DNA of 43,362 nt, from positions 1-43,362 of the IMG/VR virus record IMGVR_UViG_3300045253_000096. One strand, written 5' to 3'. Under the pieces are notes generated by a model, which made no database searches, had not been told where the DNA came from, and worked only from the letters and a program-made list of their open reading frames with translations. The stretch's first letter is position 1. Each line of letters opens with the position of its first letter. Positions 37,336-43,362 of this stretch are shown piece by piece. Both the position numbers and the translations under genes were made by a program. The stretch comes from a virus.

Positions 37336-38522
37336 CAGCTTTTCACCCTGAGATGTCCGTCTGGATCGTAGAATTGCGCACCCTTCGGCAAACGACCGTA
37401 TTGCTGGGCGGAGCGCACCCTGGGAATACCCGCCTGCCCCGAAGGTCCGGCCGCGACCACGATATGACTATGGTCGCCCTCGTCACGTGTGTCGGGATGG
37501 AGCGTATATCCGGCTGCCTGATATTCACGCACTATCTCAGCATGGCTCACACCGGTGCGCCTAGCGATGTCAATCGCCCTGCCCCCGTTGCGCGCGAGAT
37601 GGAAACTGTTCCTCGCGCCGCCGACTTCGGCATTGTGGCGCGGGCTTCGAACCGTGCTCGTGACCGTTCCAAAGCGAGACCCAAAATTCGCCGCTTGCGT
37701 GCGGTTAAAGGCCCCCAACTGCGGACGTCGCGACACCGGAGGCGACATCGGAGGTGGAACTGGAGCCGAGACGGGCGGCGCAACCGGCGCGGGAGATGTG
37801 ACTTGAGCGACCGGGCCGCCGGGCGATACGGGTATGACCTTCCCGCCCTCTGTAACAGGAATCCATTTCGTCGGATCCATTTTGCCGGCGAGCCAGCGAT
37901 CGGCCGCGTCCTTTCCGGCCGTGCGGACCATGAACTCATAATCCTGCTGGAGCTCGGGCGGCGCCTCTGGCTTCAGGCCAAGAGCGCCATAGGCGGAAGC
38001 GAAATGCTCAGAGCCCATGGTCATCGCGAGGTGCATTCCGATCATGTCGGTAACGCGTTGCCGCTTGGCTGGATCGCCGCTCTGGATGTCAGTTAGCGCC
38101 TCAACATCCTCCGGACTTTCGTGCCCTGCCTCCCTATCGGCCTTCACTCTGTCAGCAAGCGTGCGCTCGACCAAATCCCAACGTCCGTTGCGCGCCGCAA
38201 CGTACATTTCACCCATGCGCGTCTGGTCGGCCTTATTCTGAGGCTCCTGGCTCATGGCGAAGGCGGTCTTTATCCCCGCCGCGTGCTTCGGAAACCGGGC
38301 CGCCAGTGCCGCCCACGCTTGGGGTGATGGATTTTGAGAGAGAGCTTCGAATGCCTGCTGGAACGACTGTTGCTCCGCGACCTCTTGCTGTTTATCCGCG
38401 GCCTGTGCCGTGTCCAGGCTCGCCTGAGCGGAGCCTAGGCGCATCTTAAGATCGCGCTCGAGCAAATCCGGAACGAGTGCCTGGCCGCCCGCCAGAATGC
38501 GGGATTGGTCCATATAGTCCAT
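37335..38522 (-). CDS. Ejection protein with M15-type peptidase domain (P22 gp20 position)
   Basis: The protein is 395 aa. The N-terminal 220 residues are helical and Gln/Ala-rich, like ejection proteins. A Pro-rich hinge follows (residues about 240-265). The C-terminal domain resembles an M15-type D-Ala-D-Ala peptidase: TVRSPRHNAEVGGARNSFHL, then GGRAIDIARR and GDHSHIVVAA, giving His, Asp and His metal ligands. It would open peptide crosslinks in the wall during DNA entry. TAATG overlap with the upstream gene. Confidence 0.78.
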   Translation of the reverse strand: MDYMDQSRILAGGQALVPDLLERDLKMRLGSAQASLDTAQAADKQQEVAEQQSFQQAFEALSQNPSPQAWAALAARFPKHAAGIKTAFAMSQEPQNKADQTRMGEMYVAARNGRWDLVERTLADRVKADREAGHESPEDVEALTDIQSGDPAKRQRVTDMIGMHLAMTMGSEHFASAYGALGLKPEAPPELQQDYEFMVRTAGKDAADRWLAGKMDPTKWIPVTEGGKVIPVSPGGPVAQVTSPAPVAPPVSAPVPPPMSPPVSRRPQLGAFNRTQAANFGSRFGTVTSTVRSPRHNAEVGGARNSFHLARNGGRAIDIARRTGVSHAEIVREYQAAGYTLHPDTRDEGDHSHIVVAAGPSGQAGIPRVRSAQQYGRLPKGAQFYDPDGHLRVKS

Positions 38523-39202
38523 TAGAAGCCCGTTCCTGCGCCCAGGCCAGCCATAACGTTACTTCCGCCACCCGGAATGCCGCCAATGCCTCCCAAGGCC
38601 GCCTGAACCGCCTGATCGAGAAAACCGCCGATATTGTTCCACATCCCGGCATTGATCCCGCCGCGCGTGAGGAGGCCGCCCGCCCTGGCGCTACCCTGAT
38701 CTCCGAAGAGCGACGCGACGGTATTCGCCTTGTTCGCCCCAAACGCGCCGACGCTGCCGGCCGCCTCCTGCCCCATATTCGCGACTCCGCCGAGCGTCTG
38801 GAGTTGCTGGATGATCGTCTTGGCGAGAGTATCCGACCCGAAATCGGCCAAACTGCGCTCAGTATTGCCCCCTCTCAATCCGCCCGTGGCGCTGGCGTTC
38901 GAAAGCACGGCCTCCTCACCGCTTCGGAACAATGACTGATAGAGCGGGCTCGCCTTCAGCTGCTCGATCGCCGTGGCCCATTTGTCGTTTCCGTTGACCC
39001 CCGCCAGGTCGCCCAGCGGTTGCACGGCGGCAGTGCCGGTCTGAAGGAAGGGCGAGAAGTCGGCGCGCGTCTGGTCGTACTGGCGAGACTCCTCCCCGAT
39101 CGCCTTGTCGAGATAAGCGAGCATCGCCTGCTCGGCCTTGTGGCTCGCCTTCTTTTGCGCGCCAGCACCGAGGAAGCTTCCGACTAGTGAGAATAGGCCC
39201 AT
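38522..39202 (-). CDS. Ejection / DNA transfer protein (P22 gp7 position)
   Basis: The protein is 226 aa. MGLFSLVGSFLGAGAQKKAS is a hydrophobic N-terminal start typical of podophage internal proteins. It is followed by helical QAMLAYLDKAIGEESRQYDQ and DFSPFLQTGTAAVQPLGDLA, a segment widely seen in DNA transfer proteins. The last 40 residues are Gly-rich. ATG 39202 has AAAGGG upstream and its own late promoter, so it begins the ejection unit. Confidence 0.78.
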   Translation of the reverse strand: MGLFSLVGSFLGAGAQKKASHKAEQAMLAYLDKAIGEESRQYDQTRADFSPFLQTGTAAVQPLGDLAGVNGNDKWATAIEQLKASPLYQSLFRSGEEAVLSNASATGGLRGGNTERSLADFGSDTLAKTIIQQLQTLGGVANMGQEAAGSVGAFGANKANTVASLFGDQGSARAGGLLTRGGINAGMWNNIGGFLDQAVQAALGGIGGIPGGGSNVMAGLGAGTGF

Positions 39203-39222
39203 GCGTCGCCCTTTTGGAGCGC

Positions 39223-39261
39223 ATCCTATCTATCGCGTGCCGAAGGGGCTTTTGGTCCTTT
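39223..39261 (-). promoter_or_regulatory. Late promoter 4 (ejection unit)
   Basis: On the minus strand, AAAGGACCAAAAGC (39261-39248), 19 bases, TAGGAT (39228-39223), 21 bases before the ATG of the first ejection gene. It starts right after the stop of the fibre/needle gene. Confidence 0.72.
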
Positions 39262-39266
39262 GCGGC

Positions 39267-40928
39267 TCAGGCGACCTCGTAGCAGCCCGACAGGTTGATC
39301 GTGCTCGTATTAGTGAAATTGGCCTCGGTCATGTTGACGCTGTCGGTACCGGTGAAATTTTGGAGGGCGACCGTAGCGGCATTGACGGTAACGCGAGCGG
39401 AAGGCGCGTTCAACGCACTGACCGCGAACAAGGCGACCGAGACCGGGGCGGAAATCGACGCCGCCGAAGTAAAGGGAAGCCCTGCCACTCGAGCAACGCC
39501 CGTGGAGCTCCCCTTCGCCGTCAGGACAATGTTGACTCGGAAATAGACCAGCCGTCCGATCTTCGTGTAGCTTCCCGTCTGGAAGGCGTAGGTCATCCCC
39601 ACGCTGGCATTGGCGAAGGTGAGGCTGGGCGTGAACGTCCCTTCCTTGTAATCGTCCAGCGTATTCGCGTCGGCCGATGGGACTTGCGTCGCAGGAAAGG
39701 CCAGCCCGCCGCCGATCAGGCTGGGGTTGGCCGAGAAGGTCTGCTGAGCCGACCACGTATTGGCGCCGTCCAAGAGCGGGACCGTATTCCCTGAGGATCC
39801 TGTATTCTTCTGTGCGGCGGTTCCCAGCCCGGACACGTCGGCATAGGCGATCGCGAGTAGAGTCTTCGCCTGAGCGGCGGTCAAGGCCTCAGCGAAACCT
39901 GTCCCCGCTGTCACTCGGCCGAGAAAGCGCGACGTCGGCACCGCGTCGATGTTTGAATAATCGGGCTGGATCGTGATCGCCGAAGCGCCGGTTACCCGGC
40001 CTTTTCCGTCCAACGAAAGCTGAGCGCTGGTCTTGATCCCGCCGTAGGTGCCCGTGTTGCTGTTGACCGTGGCGAGAGTGGCGGTGACAGAAAAATTCGC
40101 CGAGCCGTCGAACGAGCCCGACCAGGAAACATCCCCCGTGGCCGCAACAGTTCGCGCCGTGGTCAGCTTAGAGGCGGAGAGGACGACCTTGGCGGAGTCG
40201 GTGATGTTATCGACGTTGGCCAACCCCACGACGGTCTTGTCGAGCGTCTGCCAGCTTTTATCCCCGCGCCAATATTGCGCGGTCGTGCCGGCGGAAATCG
40301 CACCTTCGGCGCCAAGGTTCGTTCTGGCCGCAGGCGCGGAAGAAGCGCCAGTCCCGCCATTAGTTATCGCGAGGTCGGCCCCGGACCAGTCGGCGTCATT
40401 GATCGACGCCTTATAAGCGAGCGAAGCCAGTCCAAGAGTAGCGCCCCAGGCCGCAGCGCTCGAATCGTCCAGCAGGGTGCGTGAGAAAGGGGTGACGACG
40501 CTGGGATCGAAATTGACTGCCGCTCCCGAACTCGAAACGACGATATCGCCATAGTCGCCATCGGGCATCAGCGAGGGATCGGCGGCGCCGAGATAGCGAG
40601 TGTCGGCCAGGTCGCGGGTCAAGAGGCTCAGCCGGTCTTCGGCATCGATCGGACGGACCGAGAATATCCCGGGCGATATCTGCTCTATGGCTCCGGGGTC
40701 GACGGGGAGCTCAGTTATCGCCGTCAGATTGTCGCTGGCCGCCTGCTTGTCCGAAAGCTGATCGAGCGCGCCGGCAACTCCTCCCGCTGCCGCTTCCGCC
40801 GTTTCCTTGGCGGCGGTCAGGCGTTCCACCTCAGCCGCCGCTTCGGTGAAGAAGTCCTCCATCGCCGCGACGAGTCGAGGTTGCCCCGGAAACGCCCTCA
40901 GCAGCACATCGCGGGGGATGCGGCTCAT
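39267..40928 (-). CDS. Fibre-like tail protein in needle (gp26) position
   Basis: The protein is 553 aa. The N-terminus (RIPRDVLLRAFPGQPRLVAA, then EAAAEVERLTAAKETAEAAA) is a coiled-coil-type stalk base. Residues 150-400 contain fibre-shaft segments typical of phage tail fibres (ITNGGTGASSAPAARTNLGA, GLANVDNITDSAKVVLSASK). The C-terminal 150 residues form a beta-rich tip (TYAFQTGSYTKIGRLVYFRV). It follows the gp10-like gene, where P22 encodes its tail needle, but is more than twice as long as gp26. ATG 40928 overlaps the upstream stop; the frame open to 41036 is not used. Confidence 0.72.
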   Translation of the reverse strand: MSRIPRDVLLRAFPGQPRLVAAMEDFFTEAAAEVERLTAAKETAEAAAGGVAGALDQLSDKQAASDNLTAITELPVDPGAIEQISPGIFSVRPIDAEDRLSLLTRDLADTRYLGAADPSLMPDGDYGDIVVSSSGAAVNFDPSVVTPFSRTLLDDSSAAAWGATLGLASLAYKASINDADWSGADLAITNGGTGASSAPAARTNLGAEGAISAGTTAQYWRGDKSWQTLDKTVVGLANVDNITDSAKVVLSASKLTTARTVAATGDVSWSGSFDGSANFSVTATLATVNSNTGTYGGIKTSAQLSLDGKGRVTGASAITIQPDYSNIDAVPTSRFLGRVTAGTGFAEALTAAQAKTLLAIAYADVSGLGTAAQKNTGSSGNTVPLLDGANTWSAQQTFSANPSLIGGGLAFPATQVPSADANTLDDYKEGTFTPSLTFANASVGMTYAFQTGSYTKIGRLVYFRVNIVLTAKGSSTGVARVAGLPFTSAASISAPVSVALFAVSALNAPSARVTVNAATVALQNFTGTDSVNMTEANFTNTSTINLSGCYEVA

Positions 40929-42304
40929 GCTCGCAGCGGCCTGACATCCGCCTCGATAGCGGCAAAGCCTGGAAGTCCCCCGTAGCCGCGGAACCTGAGG
41001 CCGAGATAGTTGCTGAACCGCCTGTGCGGGCGCCACTGAAGCCGTTTCCGCCGCTCTCCGGCCTCGACCCTGATCCCATGCTCGGGATCAAAGCTTATGC
41101 CGTCCTTCGTCATCGAGAGGAACTGATGACTGTCACCCCCTCTTCCGGGCAATCCGACGAGCTCGATGGAATGGACCAGTCCGCCCTTCCCCTGGTTATA
41201 GATGAGGCCTGCGTCGAAGCCCCAATGGAAGGTCTCGCCGAAATGCGCGTCCGATTCCTCGCTGAGCACGGCGAGGGCAGCGCTGCCTACGTCCCCAACG
41301 ATCATCTTGCCATAGGCAAGGACGGCGTTGCGCGGGCGATAGGGGCTGCCAAGGCCGGACTGGAGGCGATGCCACACAGGCTCCTGAACGGCGGCGGAGG
41401 CCTTCAGGAGATAGGTCCAGCTTTCGTTCGGTAGGTGAACGATAAGCCTCTGCTCATCCCTGTAGACGCGCCGCTCGACCTCGATCGAGGCAGGATCCTC
41501 AAGTGCGGCCAGAGCGTCATCGACCGCTCGCGTGCTGATCTTCGCGGCTGAACCGTCTCCAGCAATATAGACGCCCAAAGCCTCATCTCGAGCCGAACCC
41601 ACGAAGGCGAAGCTTCCTGCGAACAAGGTTTTGGCAGTCGGCCCGACGCAGCCATGGGGGATCGTCCCGCCGCGAACAGGCTGGAACGGGAACCCGTTGC
41701 CGCCGACATTCTGGAAAATTTGAAACGTGTAGCGCCCGGCGACGAACACTTCGTCGGTCTGCTTAACCTTTATGAGGCCCGTCACAGGGTCGGGATCGAC
41801 CTCCGCCGAGCCATATTTGAGCGGGTTGACGGAAGTCGGGTCGGAAAGCTCGGTGACAACGATGCTAGTCCCGTCCGTCGTCATGAAATAGCCGTCGATC
41901 CAGAGATGGTCCCGCACAGACCCCAGGTCGGGATCGGTCACCTCGGTGAGGGTTGAGCCGTTCCAGTAGAACAGCCGGGCTCCGCTGCGAATGGCGAGCC
42001 GGTCGAAGCTGTAGTCGAACCCGCATGATCCGGCTTCACCAACGTCGCCCAGTGTTATGACCGAGCCGTCGCCGTTGACCCTGACGAGACTCGTCCCCAT
42101 GACGCGATAGAGGATGTCGTTCCAGAGGATGCCACCTCGGTCTATTCCAGGCCCGGCCCCGAACGGTGTCGTTCCGGAGGCAAGGCGAAGCTGGCCTTTC
42201 GAGATTTTGCTGTCGATCGGCACAGGTTCGAGGTTGACGGGATAGGAAGTCGAGAATTCCCCCGACTCGCTTGCCGCGATCCCGCTGAGAAGCGGCACTT
42301 GCAT
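40925..42304 (-). CDS. Tail hub / DNA stabilisation protein, P22 gp10-like
   Basis: The protein is 459 aa (P22 gp10 is 472 aa). It is built of repeated beta segments like a propeller: ILWNDILYRVMGTSLVRVNG, RLAIRSGARLFYWNGSTLTE, HLWIDGYFMTTDGTSIVVTE and DEVFVAGRYTFQIFQNVGG. Together with gp4 it closes the portal channel after packaging and holds the spikes. ATG 42304 is chosen because it follows the gp4 stop directly (TGAGATG) and begins MQVPLLSGIA, like gp10. Order gp4-gp10 as in P22. Confidence 0.85.
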   Translation of the reverse strand: MQVPLLSGIAASESGEFSTSYPVNLEPVPIDSKISKGQLRLASGTTPFGAGPGIDRGGILWNDILYRVMGTSLVRVNGDGSVITLGDVGEAGSCGFDYSFDRLAIRSGARLFYWNGSTLTEVTDPDLGSVRDHLWIDGYFMTTDGTSIVVTELSDPTSVNPLKYGSAEVDPDPVTGLIKVKQTDEVFVAGRYTFQIFQNVGGNGFPFQPVRGGTIPHGCVGPTAKTLFAGSFAFVGSARDEALGVYIAGDGSAAKISTRAVDDALAALEDPASIEVERRVYRDEQRLIVHLPNESWTYLLKASAAVQEPVWHRLQSGLGSPYRPRNAVLAYGKMIVGDVGSAALAVLSEESDAHFGETFHWGFDAGLIYNQGKGGLVHSIELVGLPGRGGDSHQFLSMTKDGISFDPEHGIRVEAGERRKRLQWRPHRRFSNYLGLRFRGYGGLPGFAAIEADVRPLRA

Positions 42305-42305
42305 C

Positions 42306-42743
42306 TCAAGACTCGTGGATGAAGGCGGAGCGGCGCCGATTGCCAGCACCCGAGACGGACGAGATGATCTTTGAGCCCGTAATCGTTGCGGTTTCCGAGG
42401 AGAGCAGCGCCATCGATCGTGTGAGCGCGGCTCGGCTCTCCGGCGGCAGAGACGCGCCCATGTTTGGGGCGAACCGCAAGGCGAGCTGAAGCGCGATGAC
42501 CTGATTGTATTTGGCCGGGACGCCCGTAAGGTCGTCGGGCTCGCCCGCGCCGCTTATGGGCTGGATATACCCGATCTGGTCGAACGGCCATTCCGCCATC
42601 ATCGCATTCAGCTTCCGGAGGGCTGACGACACCTCCTCTGGCGTGCGGTCGAACTCGTAGCCCGCCGAGCCGCACTCCTCGAACATCATCTCTATGATGT
42701 CGCGCTTCCTGATTCCGCTGTCGGTTACCGAGATGACGGCCAT
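42306..42743 (-). CDS. Head-to-tail adaptor, P22 gp4-like
   Basis: The protein is 145 aa (P22 gp4 is 166 aa). The pattern IRKRDIIEMMFEECGSAGYE, TPEEVSSALRKLNAMMAEWP, and PAKYNQVIALQLALRFAPNM is that of the gp4 family, which binds the portal ring and starts tail assembly. Some P22-type gp4 proteins also have muramidase activity; that is not claimed here. ATG 42743 has AGGAG six bases upstream. Confidence 0.88.
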   Translation of the reverse strand: MAVISVTDSGIRKRDIIEMMFEECGSAGYEFDRTPEEVSSALRKLNAMMAEWPFDQIGYIQPISGAGEPDDLTGVPAKYNQVIALQLALRFAPNMGASLPPESRAALTRSMALLSSETATITGSKIISSVSGAGNRRRSAFIHES

Positions 42744-42756
42744 TCGTCGCTCCTAC

Positions 42757-42791
42757 GAAAAGGGCCGCCCGCACCTCCGGCGAACGGCCCT
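42757..42791 (-). terminator. Possible partial terminator between head gene and gp4
   Basis: On the minus strand, AGGGCCG (42791-42785) and CGGCCCT (42767-42761) can pair around a 17-base loop, followed by TTTT in TTTTCGTAGG. The U-tract is short and the gp4 ribosome site follows at once, so it may lower rather than stop transcription into the tail genes. Confidence 0.4.
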
Positions 42792-42811
42792 CCTCACTGC
42801 CCCCGCCTCGC

Positions 42812-43282
42812 TTAGAGTTCGCTGATCGGGCGAACGTCGTTGGTGTAGCCGGGTCCTGCGTTGGTGACCTCGCCGGGATGGTCGACCTTGAGCCGCTTCA
42901 TCATCGCTCGGACATAGGGTGTGCGGTTGCGGCCGGCGCGCTCGAGCGACAGCAGGCCCGCCACCTTCTCCTCCGGCACCGGGCCGCCGTTCTCGATACG
43001 CTGCGCGAAGTCGTCGGCGCCGAGGTCGAGCAGGCCGGCATACTGCATGATGTCGTCCATGCCGGTGAACTGGCGCGCGTCGGTCGTGGAGACGAGGTTG
43101 CCATCGGTCAGGAAGCGATGCTGCTCCTTCGCAACTTCCTTCAGGTCCTCTTTTGCCCCTTCCTTGCGAGCCGCGTCCACCTCTGCGGCGGAGAGCGGAG
43201 CGGCACCGGTGGCTTCCGCGACCCTCTTTTCGGTCTCGGCGGCGGCGTTGGACTGCCTCGCGGCTCTGGTCTTCTGGGTCAT
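42812..43282 (-). CDS. Head-region protein between coat and gp4
   Basis: The protein is 156 aa. The N-terminal 55 residues are a charged helix (TEKRVAEATGAAPLSAAEVD, KEDLKEVAKEQHRFLTDGN). The C-terminal part (DDIMQYAGLLDLGADDFAQR, AGLLSLERAGRNRTPYVRAM) looks folded. It has no counterpart in P22 at this place. Candidates are a head decoration or completion protein. ATG 43282 follows AAGGGAG by eight bases. Its first codons are repeated at 1-47 through the terminal overlap. Confidence 0.68.
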   Translation of the reverse strand: MTQKTRAARQSNAAAETEKRVAEATGAAPLSAAEVDAARKEGAKEDLKEVAKEQHRFLTDGNLVSTTDARQFTGMDDIMQYAGLLDLGADDFAQRIENGGPVPEEKVAGLLSLERAGRNRTPYVRAMMKRLKVDHPGEVTNAGPGYTNDVRPISEL

Positions 43283-43362
43283 GTCCGTTACTCCCTTCCG
43301 CCCGACTAGGACTGATTGAACAGCTCGACACCTGCGAGCTGAGGATTGGTGAGCGCCGTGCC
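43236..43362. repeat. Terminal direct repeat, right copy
   Basis: This is the exact copy of bases 1-127, closing the genome. It contains the start of the 156-aa head gene and, from 43306, the last codons of the coat gene (minus strand). Confidence 0.95.
43306..43362 (-). CDS. Partial duplicate: last codons of the coat gene
   Basis: This is the 3' end of the coat gene annotated at 71-1336, repeated because of the terminal overlap. It is not a separate gene. Confidence 0.9.
   Translation of the reverse strand, partial: GTALTNPQLAGVELFNQS

Noticed and set aside
39267-41036. Start of the fibre gene at 41036
   Set aside because: The added residues are Arg/Gln-rich antisense-like sequence within the gp10 gene; ATG 40928 overlaps the gp10 stop as ATGA.

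Overview
The window is a complete, temperate, P22-like podophage genome of an alphaproteobacterial host, probably a sphingomonad. This rests on the high GC content, the style of the proteins, and an attachment site matching the 3' half of an alphaproteobacterial-type tRNA-Arg(CCG). The first 127 bases are repeated exactly as the last 127 bases. The molecule is therefore circular or circularly permuted, with a unit length of 43,235 bp, and the coat gene region spans the artificial junction.

Layout. (1) About 12.4 to 4.7 kb, minus strand: the early operon. It runs from the cro-like gene at 12.99 kb through small proteins, an MT-A70 methyltransferase, an HNH nuclease, a VRR-NUC nuclease, a GIY-YIG protein, a DnaT-like replication gene with origin-like repeats, a DNA-binding protein and the terminase subunits. 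Two plus-strand genes are embedded near its start. (2) 4.7 to 1 and 43.3 to 27.6 kb, minus strand: the late genes in P22 order. They are portal, scaffold, coat, gp4-like, gp10-like, a needle-position fibre protein, three ejection proteins, a tailspike adaptor, a beta-helix tailspike, the lysis genes and small exported proteins. One plus-strand cargo gene at 34.1 kb sits where P22 carries its immI region. (3) 13.1 to 27.2 kb, plus strand: the CI-type repressor with a linked exported protein, then a long, tightly overlapping operon of small genes. This operon includes an HNH homing-type gene, an ATP-grasp protein, Gp157, Rad52-like, an HNH/DUF968-like nuclease, NinB, a MazG-like protein, excisionase and integrase. 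The attP follows. Beyond attP lies a gene that fuses an integrase-type N-terminal domain to a GIY-YIG domain.

Regulation read from the sequence. Five copies of an operator, TWGCR-N4-TGCTA, lie in two clusters: three between cro and cI, and two in front of the plus-strand operon. Four identical 14-mers, AAAGGACCAAAAGC, each stand exactly 19 bases upstream of a -10-like hexamer. They precede the portal, scaffold, first ejection-protein and tailspike-adaptor genes, and look like a dedicated set of late promoters. The terminase genes have no such box and appear to belong to the early operon.

The accessory region from 14 to 29.5 kb also carries a family of small dispersed elements. Each is built of tandem mini-hairpins (3-5 bp stems, TNC loops) with conserved linkers and compensating stem changes. 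They occur in both orientations and several are translated inside genes. Together with the late-promoter set, they are the most likely undescribed features here.
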